The notes under the pieces are model-generated. The model ran no database searches. It saw only the letters and a list, made by a program, of their open reading frames with translations, and was not told the origin of the DNA. From the NCBI GenBank assembly GCA_013398615.1, contig VZSR01003807.1, forward strand, positions 18,800,777-18,864,776: a stretch of DNA of 64,000 nucleotides, given 5' to 3'. This DNA comes from Brachypodius melanocephalos. Lineage: Eukaryota; Chordata; Aves; Passeriformes; Pycnonotidae. The position numbers were made by a program, and so were the translations under genes. Shown piece after piece: positions 26,301-41,750 of this stretch; the first letter of the stretch is position 1, and each line of letters begins with the position of its first letter.

Positions 26301-29300
26301 GGCTATTAAGAGACTACAATTGTTTCTTGCTGTTTCTGACAAGAGTATTAAAATGTAAGATGTAAAATATTGATTACTGAGAGGTCTTGAATATCTCAAA
26401 GTTGTTTATCAATAGTAACTAAACAGTTGCTGTTATTATTACAGTTTTTAAAATAGTACATTGAAAGCATTTAAGAAATCGATCATCAATAAAATTCAGA
26501 AGAAAATGGGACTAATAGGTAAATATATAAAAGGAAAACTAACATAAGAGTAGTACTTTAAGGGAAAATGCTAGTTACATTCCTTGTTAAATAACATTTA
26601 TATATAAAACTTCTGGGGAGCCTGTTCATGTAGTGTGGTTTTGGTGTCTACATTGGGCAGAGGGGAATAGAACTCTGTAAGTTTTTATTTCTCTATGGGC
26701 TCCAAAGAGAGCCTCGGGTGTCCAGCTGTGCACAGCTGTGTCAGTGTTTGATAGATAACCACCTCCTGTTCGTGTCTTGTAAGGCTGGAGAATGGGACAC
26801 ACCAAACATGGCAATTCAGCTGGGCTGGCCCCTGAGAATAATGGTTTCCAGTAGTGGTAGTGCAATAAAGTTATTGGGGTCTATTTAGAATATCAACAGC
26901 TCTGTTTTCAATTACTGGACTTGTGATTTCTTTTCAAAGTTGTAGGAAAAATAAATTGCTGCATGCATTTCAAAAACCAAAAGGGCTGAGTGTAGTTTGG
27001 AGTAACAAGTTTTGTGTTCCCTCTGGTGTGCTGGATCTCAATTCTGCTTTTAAGTGTTATCCTTTCTGCCATGTAAAATGCTATATACCACTTTATTGTT
27101 AATGACATTAGCTTGCAAAACTTTAAACATTCCAATTTTTTGTTTGTTTGTGGACTTTTGTTTCCCAAAATACTTATTTACACCTCCAAACTATTTTAAA
27201 CAAATAATTTAAACAATGTGTGTGTTACATAGAACTATAGTCTAGTATTTTGAATCTCATATTGTTGCAATGGAGGTAATTTAAAGTTTGTGGTTTCAAG
27301 ATTTATTAGTAGATTATTTCCAATTCTGTTACAGAAAAAAATATGCTTCTGTGCCATCAGTCCTTTTCCAAAGGATATCCAATTCAACGTAGTCAGAGTC
27401 ATACTCATTATCACCCTAAATAAATTAATTTACAAATAAAGTCATCAATAAGCCTTACTTACGTACTTTGAATTTTAAAAGAATATTATTTATGAGGTCA
27501 GTCTAGAAGCAGGGATTAAGAATTATCTAAAATATTAAATAATTATTTTTTTAAAAAAATCTACTAATGAGTTTTACTTAATGAGTTTTACTCATTAAGT
27601 AAAACTCATTAAAACTCAATAGCAAAACTCAAAAAGAAGTCTGTTGGGTACCTGGAATGAAATTAATTCCAAGATGAAGTTTTGGTAAGAGTGCTTTAAA
27701 GGGACTACATAAGGAAATTTTCCCATGGTATTTCCTTCTACTTACAGAACAATGCTATCCTAAACTAACATATGACATTTAAAAAAAAGAAAAGTCTTCA
27801 TTTGATCATGGAAAGTTTTATTAGATTTGTGATATATACTGTAACCAGTACAACATTTGTAAGTTACAGACAAACCGCTTATATAGGAAAAGGGAAGGTC
27901 ATAAACACAGCAGTCAAAAGCAAATTGGCCTGACACTGTTTCTTGACAACTTGCAAGATATTCTGTCTGTGTTTGTCTTTATCACAAGGCTTAAACCCAA
28001 CAGTTTGGAAGGAATCATTTCCTGTATTCCATTTCAGTTCAGCCAGCCTTTTGAAAATCGTATGGTTCCAAGTAAACATGACCTGAGGAGGGAAGAGAGA
28101 GGGCTCTCTCCTCTATGCCACTTGCCAGTGGCCTTTGCATAAGCAGCTCCCTCGAGCTGGTGGCTGCCCAGGTGTGCCCTGGTGCCTGTGAAACCCAGGA
28201 TGCCAGTGCTGGCATGCCTGATTTATATAATTGCTGCACATAAAGTGATTATTTGCTAGTAAATGACTGTATTTAATCTGCGCGTAATCCTTTCCCTGCT
28301 ATGTCAGATAGACACAGATTAATCCTTCTACTCCTTTACCAGGAAGGTAAAGCCTCCTGGGGTGGTGTTTAGGTGAAGCTGGGGAGAGCAGTAAAATTAT
28401 AAGAAAATAAAGTTGCTTGTTCAAAAATGGTAACAAAAGCATCCTTTTTAGAGGATGCATTACCCACAAGGGAAACCACACAAATGTATGTGCTTGCAGT
28501 CTCATTCTGGAAATAGGGATGTGAGAGGGGACTCGCCTAAATTTATGACAATCCTATTACACAAATAGACTTAATTAAAATTCTTAGTTTATTGGAAGGA
28601 CTGGAGGATGAAACAGCTGAAAGTTTTGAACTTTGTGAGATATTTAAAGCCTTGTATAGGTGTCAGCATATTCTTTCGTGTGAAAGAATAAGTAAAAATA
28701 TCTTCTAGCCAAATAAAGATTTTCAAAATAAGCAAACTGTGTGAAGCTCAATTACAGGGATGCTTAAATTGTCAGCTGTTAATATATTCTAGGATGATCA
28801 TGTTTTAAAATATTATAACATCTGTTAAACCCTTCAAAGAAGCATTAAACTAAGGGTTTTGTTTGCTTTCCTTAGCAGCCTTAAAATAGCAAGGTAGGCA
28901 TAAGTTTTGCTAGGCATATAATGATGGAGTATTTGCATCAAAATGTGTAAGGCCAGAACTATAAATGTGTTTAGGAACAACCTTAATGGTACAGGTGAAA
29001 AACAAGTGGGATTTTCAAGGCATGTAGTCACCCTACTGCTTCTGAAAATGATGGTGAGGTGTAATATTCATCTTGAGACTGTGACTATGCCTTGTGAGAA
29101 GCCTGGGTGAGCAATTGTATTCTATTTTTAGTCATTATCTTTATGTTGGTGGTGATGTGACTTCTGTTCTGGCAAAGCCCTAAGCCTGAAGTTTGCACAC
29201 TAGAAATGCAGATGGGCTTGTTTTCTTTCCAGTTCTTGGATGCTGAGCTGTGACTGGCTGTAAAAAGATACTTTGGTAAGGGCACATGAGTGGGTGGCAG

Positions 29301-32300
29301 GGAGTGTCCCCCTAGGAAGGGCATTCCTGCCCTGGCAGGCCCAGGGCTGCTCAAGAAGAGCTGAAGTAGAGATCACAGGGATTGTTGTCTCATGGCTCTT
29401 CCACTATGATTTTTTGCCATTAATGGAGGTCTTGCTTTTAGGATTGAGGGCCTGTAGGTCAGCTGTGAACAGTAAGCTCAGTGGGAGAAATGCAGGGTCA
29501 CACTGCCTTCACCACCATCTCTTAAGAAAGCCTCTCATCTGTATCCTGGGAGTGAGAAAGGCAGGCGAGTCACTGCAAAGAGAGATACTGTACTACTTAA
29601 TCTACTTCCACTGAATTCTGGTTTACACCAAGAATTAACCTTTCAAATCATGTGTCCTTGACTAGTAAATTACACCATTTTGGTAAGAAGTTTAGGGTAA
29701 TAATTCTTCTGTTTATATTGTGTTTTAGCATGTCAGTGGGTAAAGGCTTGAGTATGGTATTAAGTGAGCATAATATGGGAGTCAGTTTTAGAAAATGAAG
29801 TAACAGGTGTTTGAATCTCTTCACGTCTTTTCATTTACAATCGCTTTTCTGACCGATTTTTTTCCCTCTGACTCTTAAATACTCCTCAGTAACTGGAATA
29901 TGCAAGTGATTTTGAGGAATGACAAAAACTGTCCAGAACTGCAGGTTGTGCCTGCAGATGTGTTGAACAACCTTTGCTTAGAAATTGCTTCCCCGTGTGT
30001 CAGTGACATGGCATGGCTAGTGTCTGCCATGGGACATCCAGCTTTGGGCCACGTGCAAATGGCCATTGGTTCTTAAGGATGCATGAGGAAGTTGCTGTCC
30101 ATACAATTTTCAGCACTGACTTTTCAATAGCTGAATAAAGAAATACACAAGGGTGACAGAAGCACTGGGGCTGTGTAAGCTCTGACTGCCAAGGAGTGAT
30201 GAATGGCTGCATTAAACAAGACCTGCATCTGCTTGCAGGGCAGAAATGCCTTTAAGTTACACTTTACGTGCCTTGAGGTGTCTTACAAATGCTAGGACAT
30301 ACTTAAATGATTCTCTTAATTCAGCAGTTTTGAGTTCAGTTTTAAAACACACTTATTCCAGTATAACTGTAGGCTCCCAGCAAAAGGTAGTGGCACACTG
30401 GGTCTATCCCACTCCCTTTTGTTAGACACGATAATCATACAACTGTGCAACCAGTCAGATACTGCCAGAGGCAAAGGAAAAATAATACACTTAACTAAAA
30501 AAAACCCAAACACAAATCACCAAAAAAAAAATCCCCAAACCCCACAGCATATTTTCTGCGGCATCTATGAGTTGATCTGCTTCCCTATGTAGTTTCACAA
30601 CCCAGTGTTACGAATGGAGCACAAAGTAAGAGATTGCAGGGACAACGGTGCAGTTTCACTGGTAGCCCAGGATAGATCTAACTCTCAGGTTCAGTTATGT
30701 TATCCTCAGCAAGCCCCAGCAGTGCCATCAGCCCAGCTGCTGATTACCATTTACCACAGGTGCTTTTGTTTCCTTCCATCCTGGAGCCAACGTGGTGCTG
30801 CCCTATCAGCCCTTTTCTGCTTAACAGCAAACGCTTTTTTTGTAGAGTTAGGTAAAACAAAGTGACCTGCTTTAGGCTGGGGCAAATTCTTGACAGATGC
30901 TTGTAATGACAGCTATTTTTTCCGCCCATGTAGTTGCTGTGGAAACGGGCCCTTAAAGATCGCTTCAAATACGTGCGGAGACCCATTGAAGATGATGAGC
31001 AAGTCCTGAGGAACAAATGCAAGTTTGGCCACAGGAGAGGACAGAGCAGAAAATCTTCATTTCCTGGAAATAAACTTGACGATGTCCAGGGGCAGGTAGA
31101 GGTAAGATTTTTGGTGCTTAACCGAGTTCAGTCTTTTAGCTCCTCTGTTGACAGTAAGGCCACCAGCCATGAAAGAGGAGAACTGATCTCATGCCATTTA
31201 AACCTATTTTGTATAGAGCTTGTCATATTGCCAGACCTCTGACTTCTTCCCATTTCTGGAAAACTAGGTATCAACAACAGACCTAATCCTGATACTGGAA
31301 GCTTTGCACATTTGTTGTCATTTAGAGTTGCAAATTGGACAGAAAATACTGTCTGTTTTTAAAAATGCAGTATTTCTATTCTGCCTTTGATTATATACCT
31401 CCAATTAGAGTGAAAAACAATGGAGAATTATGTCTACTAGCTGAAGTCTCTGTACAAATAAGAATGCAAAGAGGTATTTGAGCTGGTAGCAAAAATCCTA
31501 CCGTTACATTGCACTTTGTTATATAAAATCTGTTTGTGTTGATGAGTGATATACACAGGGATGCTTACAAATCTGTGCATGCAGTTGCTGTGTATTCCTT
31601 TAGTTGGAGAATTCAGAGAGTTATCACTGTTCAGTAAGTGTCTGAAGCATACTAATTAATTTATACACTTTCATAAATACATTAAGGTTCCGGCTGTGCT
31701 TTGCCAATGCTGCACACACCTCTTCATGCTGCAATTAAAACATGGTAAAATGTAAACAATTGTACAAATGTGATAAAGAAGACATGTAAGTAGCTATTTA
31801 TCTTTAGTTTATCCATGTCCATCCTGCTGTTTACCAGACCCTGTATTTAAAGGAGCAAGAGTGGTTTATTCGATGCATTTCTGCATATATTGCTCTTGTG
31901 ATTGAAGGTAGGTTTAGTTTCCTATACAAAATGCACATACATGTTTGGGTTGGTTTTTAGTAATTCCTGTTTATTCCCTTTGGCTTAATATGTTCAGGAA
32001 TAAGCACTTCCCTTCTTGCCTGCTTTAGTTGAAGGGTTTGCAGTATGAGTGAAGTAAGAAACCCATGACTTCAGTGCAAAACAATAAACAGTCTCCAACC
32101 CGGTGAAGAAGAAATTATAAACTCCTGGTTCTGTGTGCACATTAAGAGTTAGCCATCCTTTATCTGCTAAAGCTTGGAAAGGGCACATGTGGATCTTTTC
32201 TGTCTTATGAGCTCATCGAGAGGGGCTTTGGAGTGATCCTGTAGGGACTGCACGCTAAATTTCATTTATCTGTTGAGAGGGTGTAACTCACTGTGCTCTT

Positions 32301-35300
32301 TCTGCAGACCAGGAATCACCACTCTCTTTAACTGCATTGCCCGAGGCCATCACTGGTCAGTGTTGTTTGCTTTAGAAATTAAGGACGAATATTACAGCTC
32401 TTCCAAAGGCCTAGGCCTTTTTTTGCTAGCCTGAATGTTGAAAGTAAATGAAGAGTTAAAGATGGTGGGAGGACGCTGAGTATCCCTAAACAACTTTCCC
32501 TTCTTTCTCTCATTTTCCCTGTATCCTGAACATATATATAAATACAATACAAATATAAATGCAAGAATCAACACTTGTGGGCCCTATTAAGGATTAATAA
32601 TGTATTCCATAACTGTGAGGGAAACACAACTTCCTTAGTTTTAAGTGTGTTTATACATTAAAAGCAGCGATGTCTGACTTAGAGATCCTAAATTATGTCA
32701 CTACATATGTGCAAAACTGAACAAAATGTTTAATATTATTTTTAACAAAAGCAGTGGGGGTTTTCATTCTGTATATTTAGGAACACACATAAAGGCACTT
32801 TCCTGCCAATCCTTGGCACTAATTACTTTATGAAAAATATAAACTGTTAAAGTGTCTTAGTCGCTAAAATTAATATTTGATCTAGAAGCCAGTACCACAG
32901 GCAAACCCAAATTATATCCAAACTACCATTAGCCAGATCCCCTTGTGTTCATCCCTTTTCCAAGACTGAAAGAATGAATCAGCCTTGTGTGAACTAGAAG
33001 CCAACACGTCAAAATTAATTGAGGTAAAATGGAGGCAAATGAATTCCAGGTTAAGAAGACCTTGGGAGAATAGTCAGTGAAGGATTCCTAGTCCCTTTGG
33101 GCCACCACACTCTCGTTTAGAAAGGCAGAGTAGGACATTTAGGGCATTACGGGTCAAAGCCGACTGGCAGAGCTGTGCAGATGAGAGCACATCTGTTCCC
33201 AGAGGATGACCTACTTACCAGTGACACAGCTGACTTCTGCATCGAGCTGTACTCTCTGAGCAGTCATAAGCTGTCACTCGTCGTGTGTGCTTTGTGTCAG
33301 CATAGTCTTGGATTGCTAATGGCATGAAACTGATAAAAAGATTACTTACTGATAAGAAACGTCTCACTGTTATACCTGGCATTTATTTTCATATGAGAAG
33401 AGTAATAAAGTTATTACTACTAACAAAACCCTTAACCAGTCTTTTTACTTCTTTGTGTGAAAATCCAGCTGCTTGTCAGAACAAGCTTCCTGTGACGTTT
33501 TGAGCCAGATGATGTTTGCCCCTTGGTCTGCCCAAGCCCCATTACTATCCAAGCAGACATTCTTCCTTCAAAAGCAGCTCGAGCGTACTTGGCCTCCCGT
33601 GCAGGGCATTGCTCCCAGGTGCAGCATCTGTCTTTCTCCTCCACTTTCTTTAAAACATCTGCTGATGTGTTCTTCGTTATAGAGCATTATATTCAAACAA
33701 GATTTAAGAGCAGCTACTCGTTTTCTAGTTACTAGCATCACATGAAAGGTCTTGAGCAAGTGCAGGGCAGTAGGAAGATGGTAAGCACATAAACCCACGC
33801 ATGAGGTGTCTGTCACTAAAGGAGATTTTTATTTAAATTATGCTCCCTCCAAATATCCAGAAGGGAAAGAAGCCTGGACTGTGCCACACAGACATTAATT
33901 TGAGCCTCTGTGTCTGAGGGATATTCAGAATTTTATCAGGAAAGCCTCCATAAACAACAAATTTTATGGCTATGGTGTGAGAATCCTCTTCAGTCATTTT
34001 CCACAGTGAGGCAAATATCTCGGAGCTGCAGTAATCCTGGGGAGAGTGCTTTGTAATGATAATGACCTTCATTTGCTGCAAAGGGAAGGTACTTTCCATG
34101 AGAAGGGTGATCACACCATGAAAATACATAAGAATAGCAAGCCAGTCTCCCCTCTGCAGCAAGGGTGGGATTACTGCTAAAGCAGCCATTCAGTGGCTTG
34201 TTCTGACTGATCTTCTTTTTCTTTTTTTAGCATCAAGCCCCCTTCCTCTGCCCTAAGTACTTGTTTGATTTATGGTCCTTCAGGCTGTGAGAGAAACCAC
34301 CTCCTGCCAGTTGTAATAGGAAGGGCCCTAGACTTGGGGGAGCCAGAAGAAACAGAAAAATAGGATCTTCCTGGTCCTTGGCCAAAGGATTGTCAGAAGG
34401 CAAAAGGTGATGGACAAGGAAATGGGGTTAGAGTTGATGATTGGCTTGCATACCTTGCATACCTTACGGCTCAAACATCATCTTAGCCTTTCCAGGGCTA
34501 GTGACCAAAGAGCAAATTGTCCCTTTCAGACCTTTACGTTTGGAAATCTTGCCAGTCTCAAGGGGTGCTGTTCATGGAATGTGTGACTTCACAATCAATT
34601 CTGTTAGCTGAATACAGAAATGAAAAAGCCCACAGATATCTTCCATGGCTCCACCTGCCAATTCAGAAAGACATGTGTTTCCCATAGGTCCTGGGAAATA
34701 TTCTGCATATTCTGCTACTTCCAGAGGTCTCTGGGATACCCTTATGACATCTCAAATGCTACTAAATAGTTGTATCTATGCAGTTGGATTAAGCTCCTTC
34801 AATCCATCCCAGACATTAAATAAGAAAATATCTCAGCAAAGGGATTACCCAAAGGTATCTAAAACTACCTGAATTGTAAAGGAGTATAATAGGCTAGGAG
34901 ATGCTAGTAGTTCTTGATCTTAAATAAAAACAGAGAGAAAGTACAGTCCCTCCTCTAAAGCCTCTGATTTCTTCCATCCTATGACAGCTTGTTTGTGAGG
35001 TCATCAGGGTTTCTCTGAAGCTGTCACACAAATAAATTTGGAGTTAGGTGTGAAAAGGAAAAATAGGCTCTGACAAGATGTCAGCTAAAATAGTGGTAGA
35101 TGTTTGCAGATAAATGGGAGTATTTGCCACACCCAGCAGAGCTGGGAAAAACAAAATGAAAGCAATTTATAAAGGGGCACCAGCACGCCATCTTCTTTCT
35201 GTGCCAGTGGGATAGAGACAAGAAATGCTTTGACGAGTACTTGACTACGAGAAGCAGAAAGATTCTGCAGAAACTTTAACTCACAAAGTTGGACATCTAT

Positions 35301-38300
35301 TGATATTCCTGTACAGGGAAGATAAGCAGGAGTTTCGAAATTGGTGAATGTGCAAATTCCATGTCAAGAGGACTAAATGAAAAGCAGAGAAGACCCCTGG
35401 CCCAGGAGGAACACAATTTATGCTTGCTTTGGTGGTATCATGCAGTACAAGAATGGTGAAATTTACTCTGTTGGTTTTATCTGGAAATTGTCTTTTCTGA
35501 TGAAGGGAGGAATCAGGACTGAGTGAAGTCTGCCCTGGGAGATGGAGTTTCTCTTATGTCAGATTAGGTAAATTAGGCAAGGTAGACATTTCCTAGGAAT
35601 ATGCCTTTCTTTGAGGTGATAACTTTTTTCTTTGAGCATCTTAACATAAACATCATGTTTGTCAATGATTTTAAGCCACTGCAGGAGTCAGAAACTTAAA
35701 ACAAGATTTCAAGGACTCTAGAATGAATAGGATTTGGAAAATGATGGCTGGAGAAAAAGGGAAGAATGAGAAAAATAAGGCAATAGCAAGGGGAAAAGAG
35801 AGCCAAACGTCTGTATAATTCTCAGAGGATGAACAGCTCGTGTTCGAGATGCAGAAATTCTTGGGTCAATCTTATGGCACTATTGGCAGGTACAGCATTA
35901 GGTACCATCTATACTGAGAATGCCATGCACAAATGAAACAGGGTGATAGCACCTTTCCCTTCAAGATTAATGGTCTCAAAATTAAGTGTTTGAATGTTTG
36001 CACAGCAGGAATGTGAGCATGCATATATAAATGATCATTCAATGGCTGTACAGAACTGCTGTAATGTGATTTTTCCACTAAAACTTTGATGTGCATACAT
36101 TAAACTTTGAGTGTGTAGCGTTGCGTAGTTAATATTTTAAAACGCTTTTAAGTCAAAGCAAAAGATTTAAACACTAATCCCCAGCATACATCCTGCACTT
36201 CATCTTCTTATTTGTGTCAGCCAGTGTCTTCATTGCTCTGTGAGTTAAATTGTCAAGCACAGGTTGTCCCTTGGTAGAGGAAAACAGATTTCTCTCATTT
36301 TGCTTATGCAGCTTACAAAATCAGAAAGCAGTTGTTGTGGTCAGAAATAGAATGACTTATGTGACTTTGAAACTTTTTGGTTAGCACTGGCACCCAAATC
36401 TAGCTATTAAGTTGCCTGCCTGGCTCAAAAGGACAATTACGTGTCATTAAAGCAGAGCCTACCTTAAATAAGCATCTCATTGGAGTAGAAGTCAGTGTGG
36501 AATCTTCTGATGGTTACATGCTCATTTTGCTCGAGAGCAGCCTGCCCATGCTGTTTCATCTGTCTTTGTGTTCAGTGTTTGGATATGGGATGTGGGGCAT
36601 GGTTTTGATGTCTTCTCAGTTCTCTCCCACCGTTCAGGACAAGAAGATGGGCCTTGAGCAGTGCCCAGTTTACAGCCTGCCTTTTTAGATTCATACTTGT
36701 TCCAGATCAGTGTCCAGTGTTTGGGGGGGTGGTTTTGAGCAGATCTTCACTTTCTAATTGTCATTGCCTGTTTTGATCACTCCTCCTGATATAAAACGCC
36801 CCAATGTTCATCATAGTAAATGTCATTCCAGTGACCCTGATTATCACCACAGAGAAAAGGGCTGTCTCTCACAACAGTGGTAGCAAAAACTGTTCTGAAC
36901 ACTGTGCTTTTATGATGCCTTGTGTCTGTTTGTATTCCAAAATAGCAAGACCTACTTTTCAGTGTTCAAAACCAAGACACAGAGATTATGCTTGCTTCAG
37001 TAACTGCAAAAGCTATTTCTCACCCTGAAGAAGTTATAAAAGCCAATTAATGGAAAAGATTATTCCAAACAAGAGTCCTAACTACTGTCAGGCTTTCTTG
37101 AGTGTTGATGCTAACTAATGCAGGTAGACCCAGCAATCAAGAAGTGTTAGCAGCATCAATGCTCTTAGCAATAACATGACTTGGAATATGCATTGGCATC
37201 TAGCAAGGAAAATTTGAGATATGTTCTTCAAAGGAAATATTATTAACAGCTTCTGGGAGCTGGCAAGAGCAATACTAAAGAAAGAGGCTGTTCCAACACT
37301 ACTACCCATCAGCATCCCAGTCCTAATGTATGATGCTAAAGGACTTCCCATTCAGTGCTGATGCCACTGAACCTGTCTGCACAGCACTGCTGTTGCAGGA
37401 GAGGGAACATTACCAACACATGTTTTTAACATTGTTTTCCAGCAATCAGATTAGTCTCCAAAGAAATATTCCCAGAGCATCTCAGGTGAGGAACCTGGAT
37501 CACTGGTTGGCAGTGAGCAGACTGACTGCATGCAGTAGTGTCCTCATATATACCTCTTTAACTCCACAGAATTCTGTGGATAGAGATAGTGCTAAAGACA
37601 ATCTTGCGGCTGACACCTTGCAGCTGTGTTAATCACCAAAAAGTGGAAACAGCTTTACCCTCAAGGCTAAGGGTGTGATAAAGAGTTGGAGCCAGGAGGA
37701 GTTAGTTGAGCTTTGCTGGCTGTGCTGCGAGGACAAAGGGACAGGAGGTTGGGCAAGGGACAGATAAGGTGAGCCACTGTATGAGGGACAGGCGGCCGTG
37801 CAAGAGACAGGAAGCAGCGAGCCGGAACTGCAGAAGGAAGAGAGAAGGAGAGAAAGAGCCAGAGCTGTGTGGAGCTGCGCATTGGAAACGAACATAAAAA
37901 AGGTATGAAAGACCTCTTAGATAACAAAGGCCTGATACTTGAAGCCCCTGGAGTTTTTACTGAAGCACTCTGAGTGCAGTGGCTGTCTGGACTACAACAG
38001 AATTCACTCTCTCAAACTGAGGAGCCAGTGCATCCTGTTGGGATTCTTCAAAAAAGAGATCTCTATCTTAGTCCTTAGCAACAGTTAGGCTGCATTTACC
38101 ATGCAGGAACTGGTGAAAACCCATGTAATTAGCAAGTGGTGCCTGCTGTCCACACCAGAGGTGCTTTCATCACTCTTTGATTAGGCAGTCATGTTACTTT
38201 GGAGTTAACATCCATGTCCTTTATGACTTATGATGCTGGCTTTCAACAGTAACTGAAAGCTTAGACCTTGGAGATCACATCATGCGTAAGAATTGCTCCC

Positions 38301-41300
38301 TACCTCCTGGCTAGCTGATGTAGCAGTTTCACTGCCTTGGCTGTGACACTGTTTCATAAAAGTGCCCTGCTAGCTGGGGCTACAAGAAGGTGCTAATGCA
38401 ACCTCGTATCTTGGGAAGAATAAGATCCATCAAAAGGACATTTAGGAATTGGGCCTTTATTTAGAAATCCGCCTCCAATTAAATGACTATCCTCTTGCTT
38501 CACGAGATGGGAGGAATTAGGAATTTGGAGTCTAGTAGATTTTTGTTTGTATGTTTTCATGCTTTGTATAGGGTTCCAAGCAGAACTGTGAATATCAGGT
38601 GGGCAGTCACCATCAAAAGGCATCTGGAGTGTAGGCAAAGAGCATTACAGCCTGTGTGGCTCCCAGACTTGGTCACAGACACCTGAGATGCCAAAAGTCA
38701 AGAGTGTTTGTGGGCATGGGCACTAGGGGATGGTCTCCCTAGTGCTGTCACCCTTGAGTGTGAATCCAACAGAATGAGCAGGAGCCTTGGCAGGACCATC
38801 CTGTAGGCTAGGGCTAGGTTACTCTGACAGACAGGTACTGGGTACTCTGCTTACCTCACTAACTTCCTTTCCACATCCTTTTGCCTTTTTCTCTGTTCTG
38901 CTGCACTTCTCATGAACTTGTGTGGATAGGGCAGCTTCTTATTTAGAGACCCAGATAAATTCTCATTTGTTCCAGAAATATTTTTTTATATCAAAATTGT
39001 ATTGTTTAAAAAGGAAACTTTTTACATTATAAACTAAGTATGTACGTTGCTAAACAAGACAAAGTTCTGTATGCAAAAATAATTAAATATCACCAATTAA
39101 CATTCTTATTGTTGCAACTGAAATGGATGTTACTGGTGATACAACTGAATATCTGGGCAGAGGAGCTGGATGACCTCAAGAAGTAAGGATTCCTCATTTA
39201 ATTAGGCCATTTTTTAAGTTCTATCTAGCATACACATACTGAACTATTAGCTGTGGCTTCTTCACGCATTGAGACAAGAGATCCCAGCTTTGGTCTAGAT
39301 AGGATTGGTTTTGCAGAGTATCAAAATAACTGAGCTTTCATCTCGTGGTCAAATTTTACTGGAATATTGCTGTGCTGTAACTGGCTTTCTTGCTTTGATG
39401 GTTGAAGGGGAAAGGATTTAGAGTCCTCTCTAAATAAGCAAGTGGTGGGTTGATAAACCAGTTCAGAAACCAGCTTCCCAAACCCAGATTCCTCTTGCAA
39501 TGTTAAAGTTAGCTATAAAATATTTTAAATGACACTTGGAATCATTCTCCAATCAAACAGGTGTCCCACTGAGAACTTATTTCCACCCAAAAGAAAGCCA
39601 CCTCTCACCTTTCCACTTAACTTAAAAACCAACTTATTCACAACCAAAGAAGTTTGAAAGATTACAGGTTGTGATTGCTTTAAGTAGGATGAACACTGCA
39701 AGGAAACAAATTCTAACACTGACTTTTGCTTGTATTACTCCCAAGATGATTTACACTACACAGTTTGGCCCTCCATTGCTATTTTTCCCCCTAATAAATA
39801 GCTATGACAGCAATTCTTCTTTATGCTACTGCCATATTTCTATTGGTAGCTTGCCATTGCCACTGATGAACGTGTCAAAAGGTCTCCTTTAGCTAATTAA
39901 TAATGTCATTAGCTGAACTAGCTCTCAAGGATAGGGCTGACCACAGGGAGAGTCCATCAAATCAAGCAGTGTTTGCCTTGACAAGGGGGCTGGAGAGAAC
40001 TTGGCCTAAAGATCACAGATTCTTCTGGTGTTTGTTTCCAAGGAACCCAGTCAGTCAGTTGTGGTTACAGCAGACTGGGTCAAGTTGTTTTGCTCTCTTG
40101 TCTCTGCAAGTAAGACACTGAAGGTGACAGGCCCTTAAGGAATGAGCCACCATGATCCACATCAGCTGGCTGAAGAAGTTCCTGCTTCATGGGCAGGGAC
40201 CTGAAAGCAGACCTACAAGAGAAACCAGTAGTGAAAGAGGTGTCTGGAGGTAGAGACTTCAAGCTAGGTCTTGCATAGCATAAAAACCATAAATGTAATT
40301 TAAAAAGCCCCAACAACAGCCCAGGTGTGTGTGTGAGAAAGCATGGATGTCTTGAGACTGACAAAGATGGGTGAGATCCCTTGGTTCTGTGCACTGGTCT
40401 CAGTGAAGCAAGGGACAGCCTGTCTAGCTTAGGGCAAGTTAGCAGGTTAAGAAATAGCTGAATGGCCCAAATGGGAATATGTGAATACTAGGATGGCATC
40501 CATAGTAGTAACCAATATAAATCATACCAGAAACCATCAAAGGCTGATGTAGGAAGCTTGCAGAGATGACACACCAGCAGCAAAAAAAACCCCCTGATTA
40601 CTCTGAGTGATCTGACGGAGATTTACACAGAATTCTTTTCGTGCCTTTCTGCCTTTTCTGCACTGGTTATAAAGGCTTTCTCACCCAGGGTGAGAACCAA
40701 GAAGCCTGATGCTGCTAAGGGACAGGAGTGTTCAAGGTGCACTGCTTGGGTACAGGATGGCTGGCAGAATATAAAGCCATACTAGAAAAACTAAATAGAT
40801 TTTGCAAGGATTCTCAGTAGGTGACTTCAGAAGATCACATTACTGGGACCATTCCTCATGGGCAGCATCAGGGCATCTGTCTCAAGACTGGCATGTCAGT
40901 AAAGGGGACAGAATAATTCACAACAATGAGCAGTAGCACATTTCCAGGATCAAAGACTTGTGCAAAATTTTCAGTGGTGTCCAAGGATAAAAGAGGTAAT
41001 TTTTAATTGTGATGTACAATTTTTCTCACAAAACATAATATTGGATAATTGGAGGTAGCTGATTTGATGCCAGTTTCTAGAGTTTCAGGAGAGAGGACCA
41101 AGAAACCTTCTTTCTTCACTGGCCAAGTTGGCAAGAATGTAATGCAGACCCAAGAGAAGAACACATTAGGAAGGAATCAACAAAGTTTTGGTAAACAGAC
41201 ATAATTCTTCACAAATTCATTAGTTCTTTGAAGTATTTAACAAACCTGAGGACACAGGCAATCCAGCTGATATAGTTTACTTTAAAATCAGAAGAGATTT

Positions 41301-41750
41301 TAGCACATGCCTTTCAAAGGCTCTTAGAGGATATAATCTGAGGGGATAAACAGGAAGGTCCTTGAATGGATAAGAAGTTAAAAGATAGAAAAAACAAGGC
41401 TATGCAGAAATGGCTGGGGTTTACAGTGGAAAAGATTATGAATGCTTTGTTAAAGCAGTTCAATATATTTCTAAATGACATGGGAAAAGCAGACCAGTTG
41501 GCAGATTACATTTTGTGATGCTACCAAGGATACTAAAGACAAAGACCAAAGAATTGCAGAAGGACCCCATTCCAGGGAAAAAATCTCAGCAGCTAAAATT
41601 AAATTCTGATAGATGGAAAATAAGACACAAGGAGAAAACCCAGTCCTAACAACACTTAAAGTGATGGACTCTGAGCTTGCCAGTACCATTCACAAATGCT
41701 ATTTTTATCCTAGGCCAAAGAATATCCAGCACAATGCTAATGAGCTGTCA

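Larger units (their letters stand above)
24556..30933 (+). other. SAMD3: SAMD3 intron 5
   Basis: 6.4 kb. It holds an A13 run near 25308-25320, the T26 run and the 22-bp hairpin listed separately. No recognisable gene is present. The short open frames have no recognisable domain. Confidence 0.7.
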
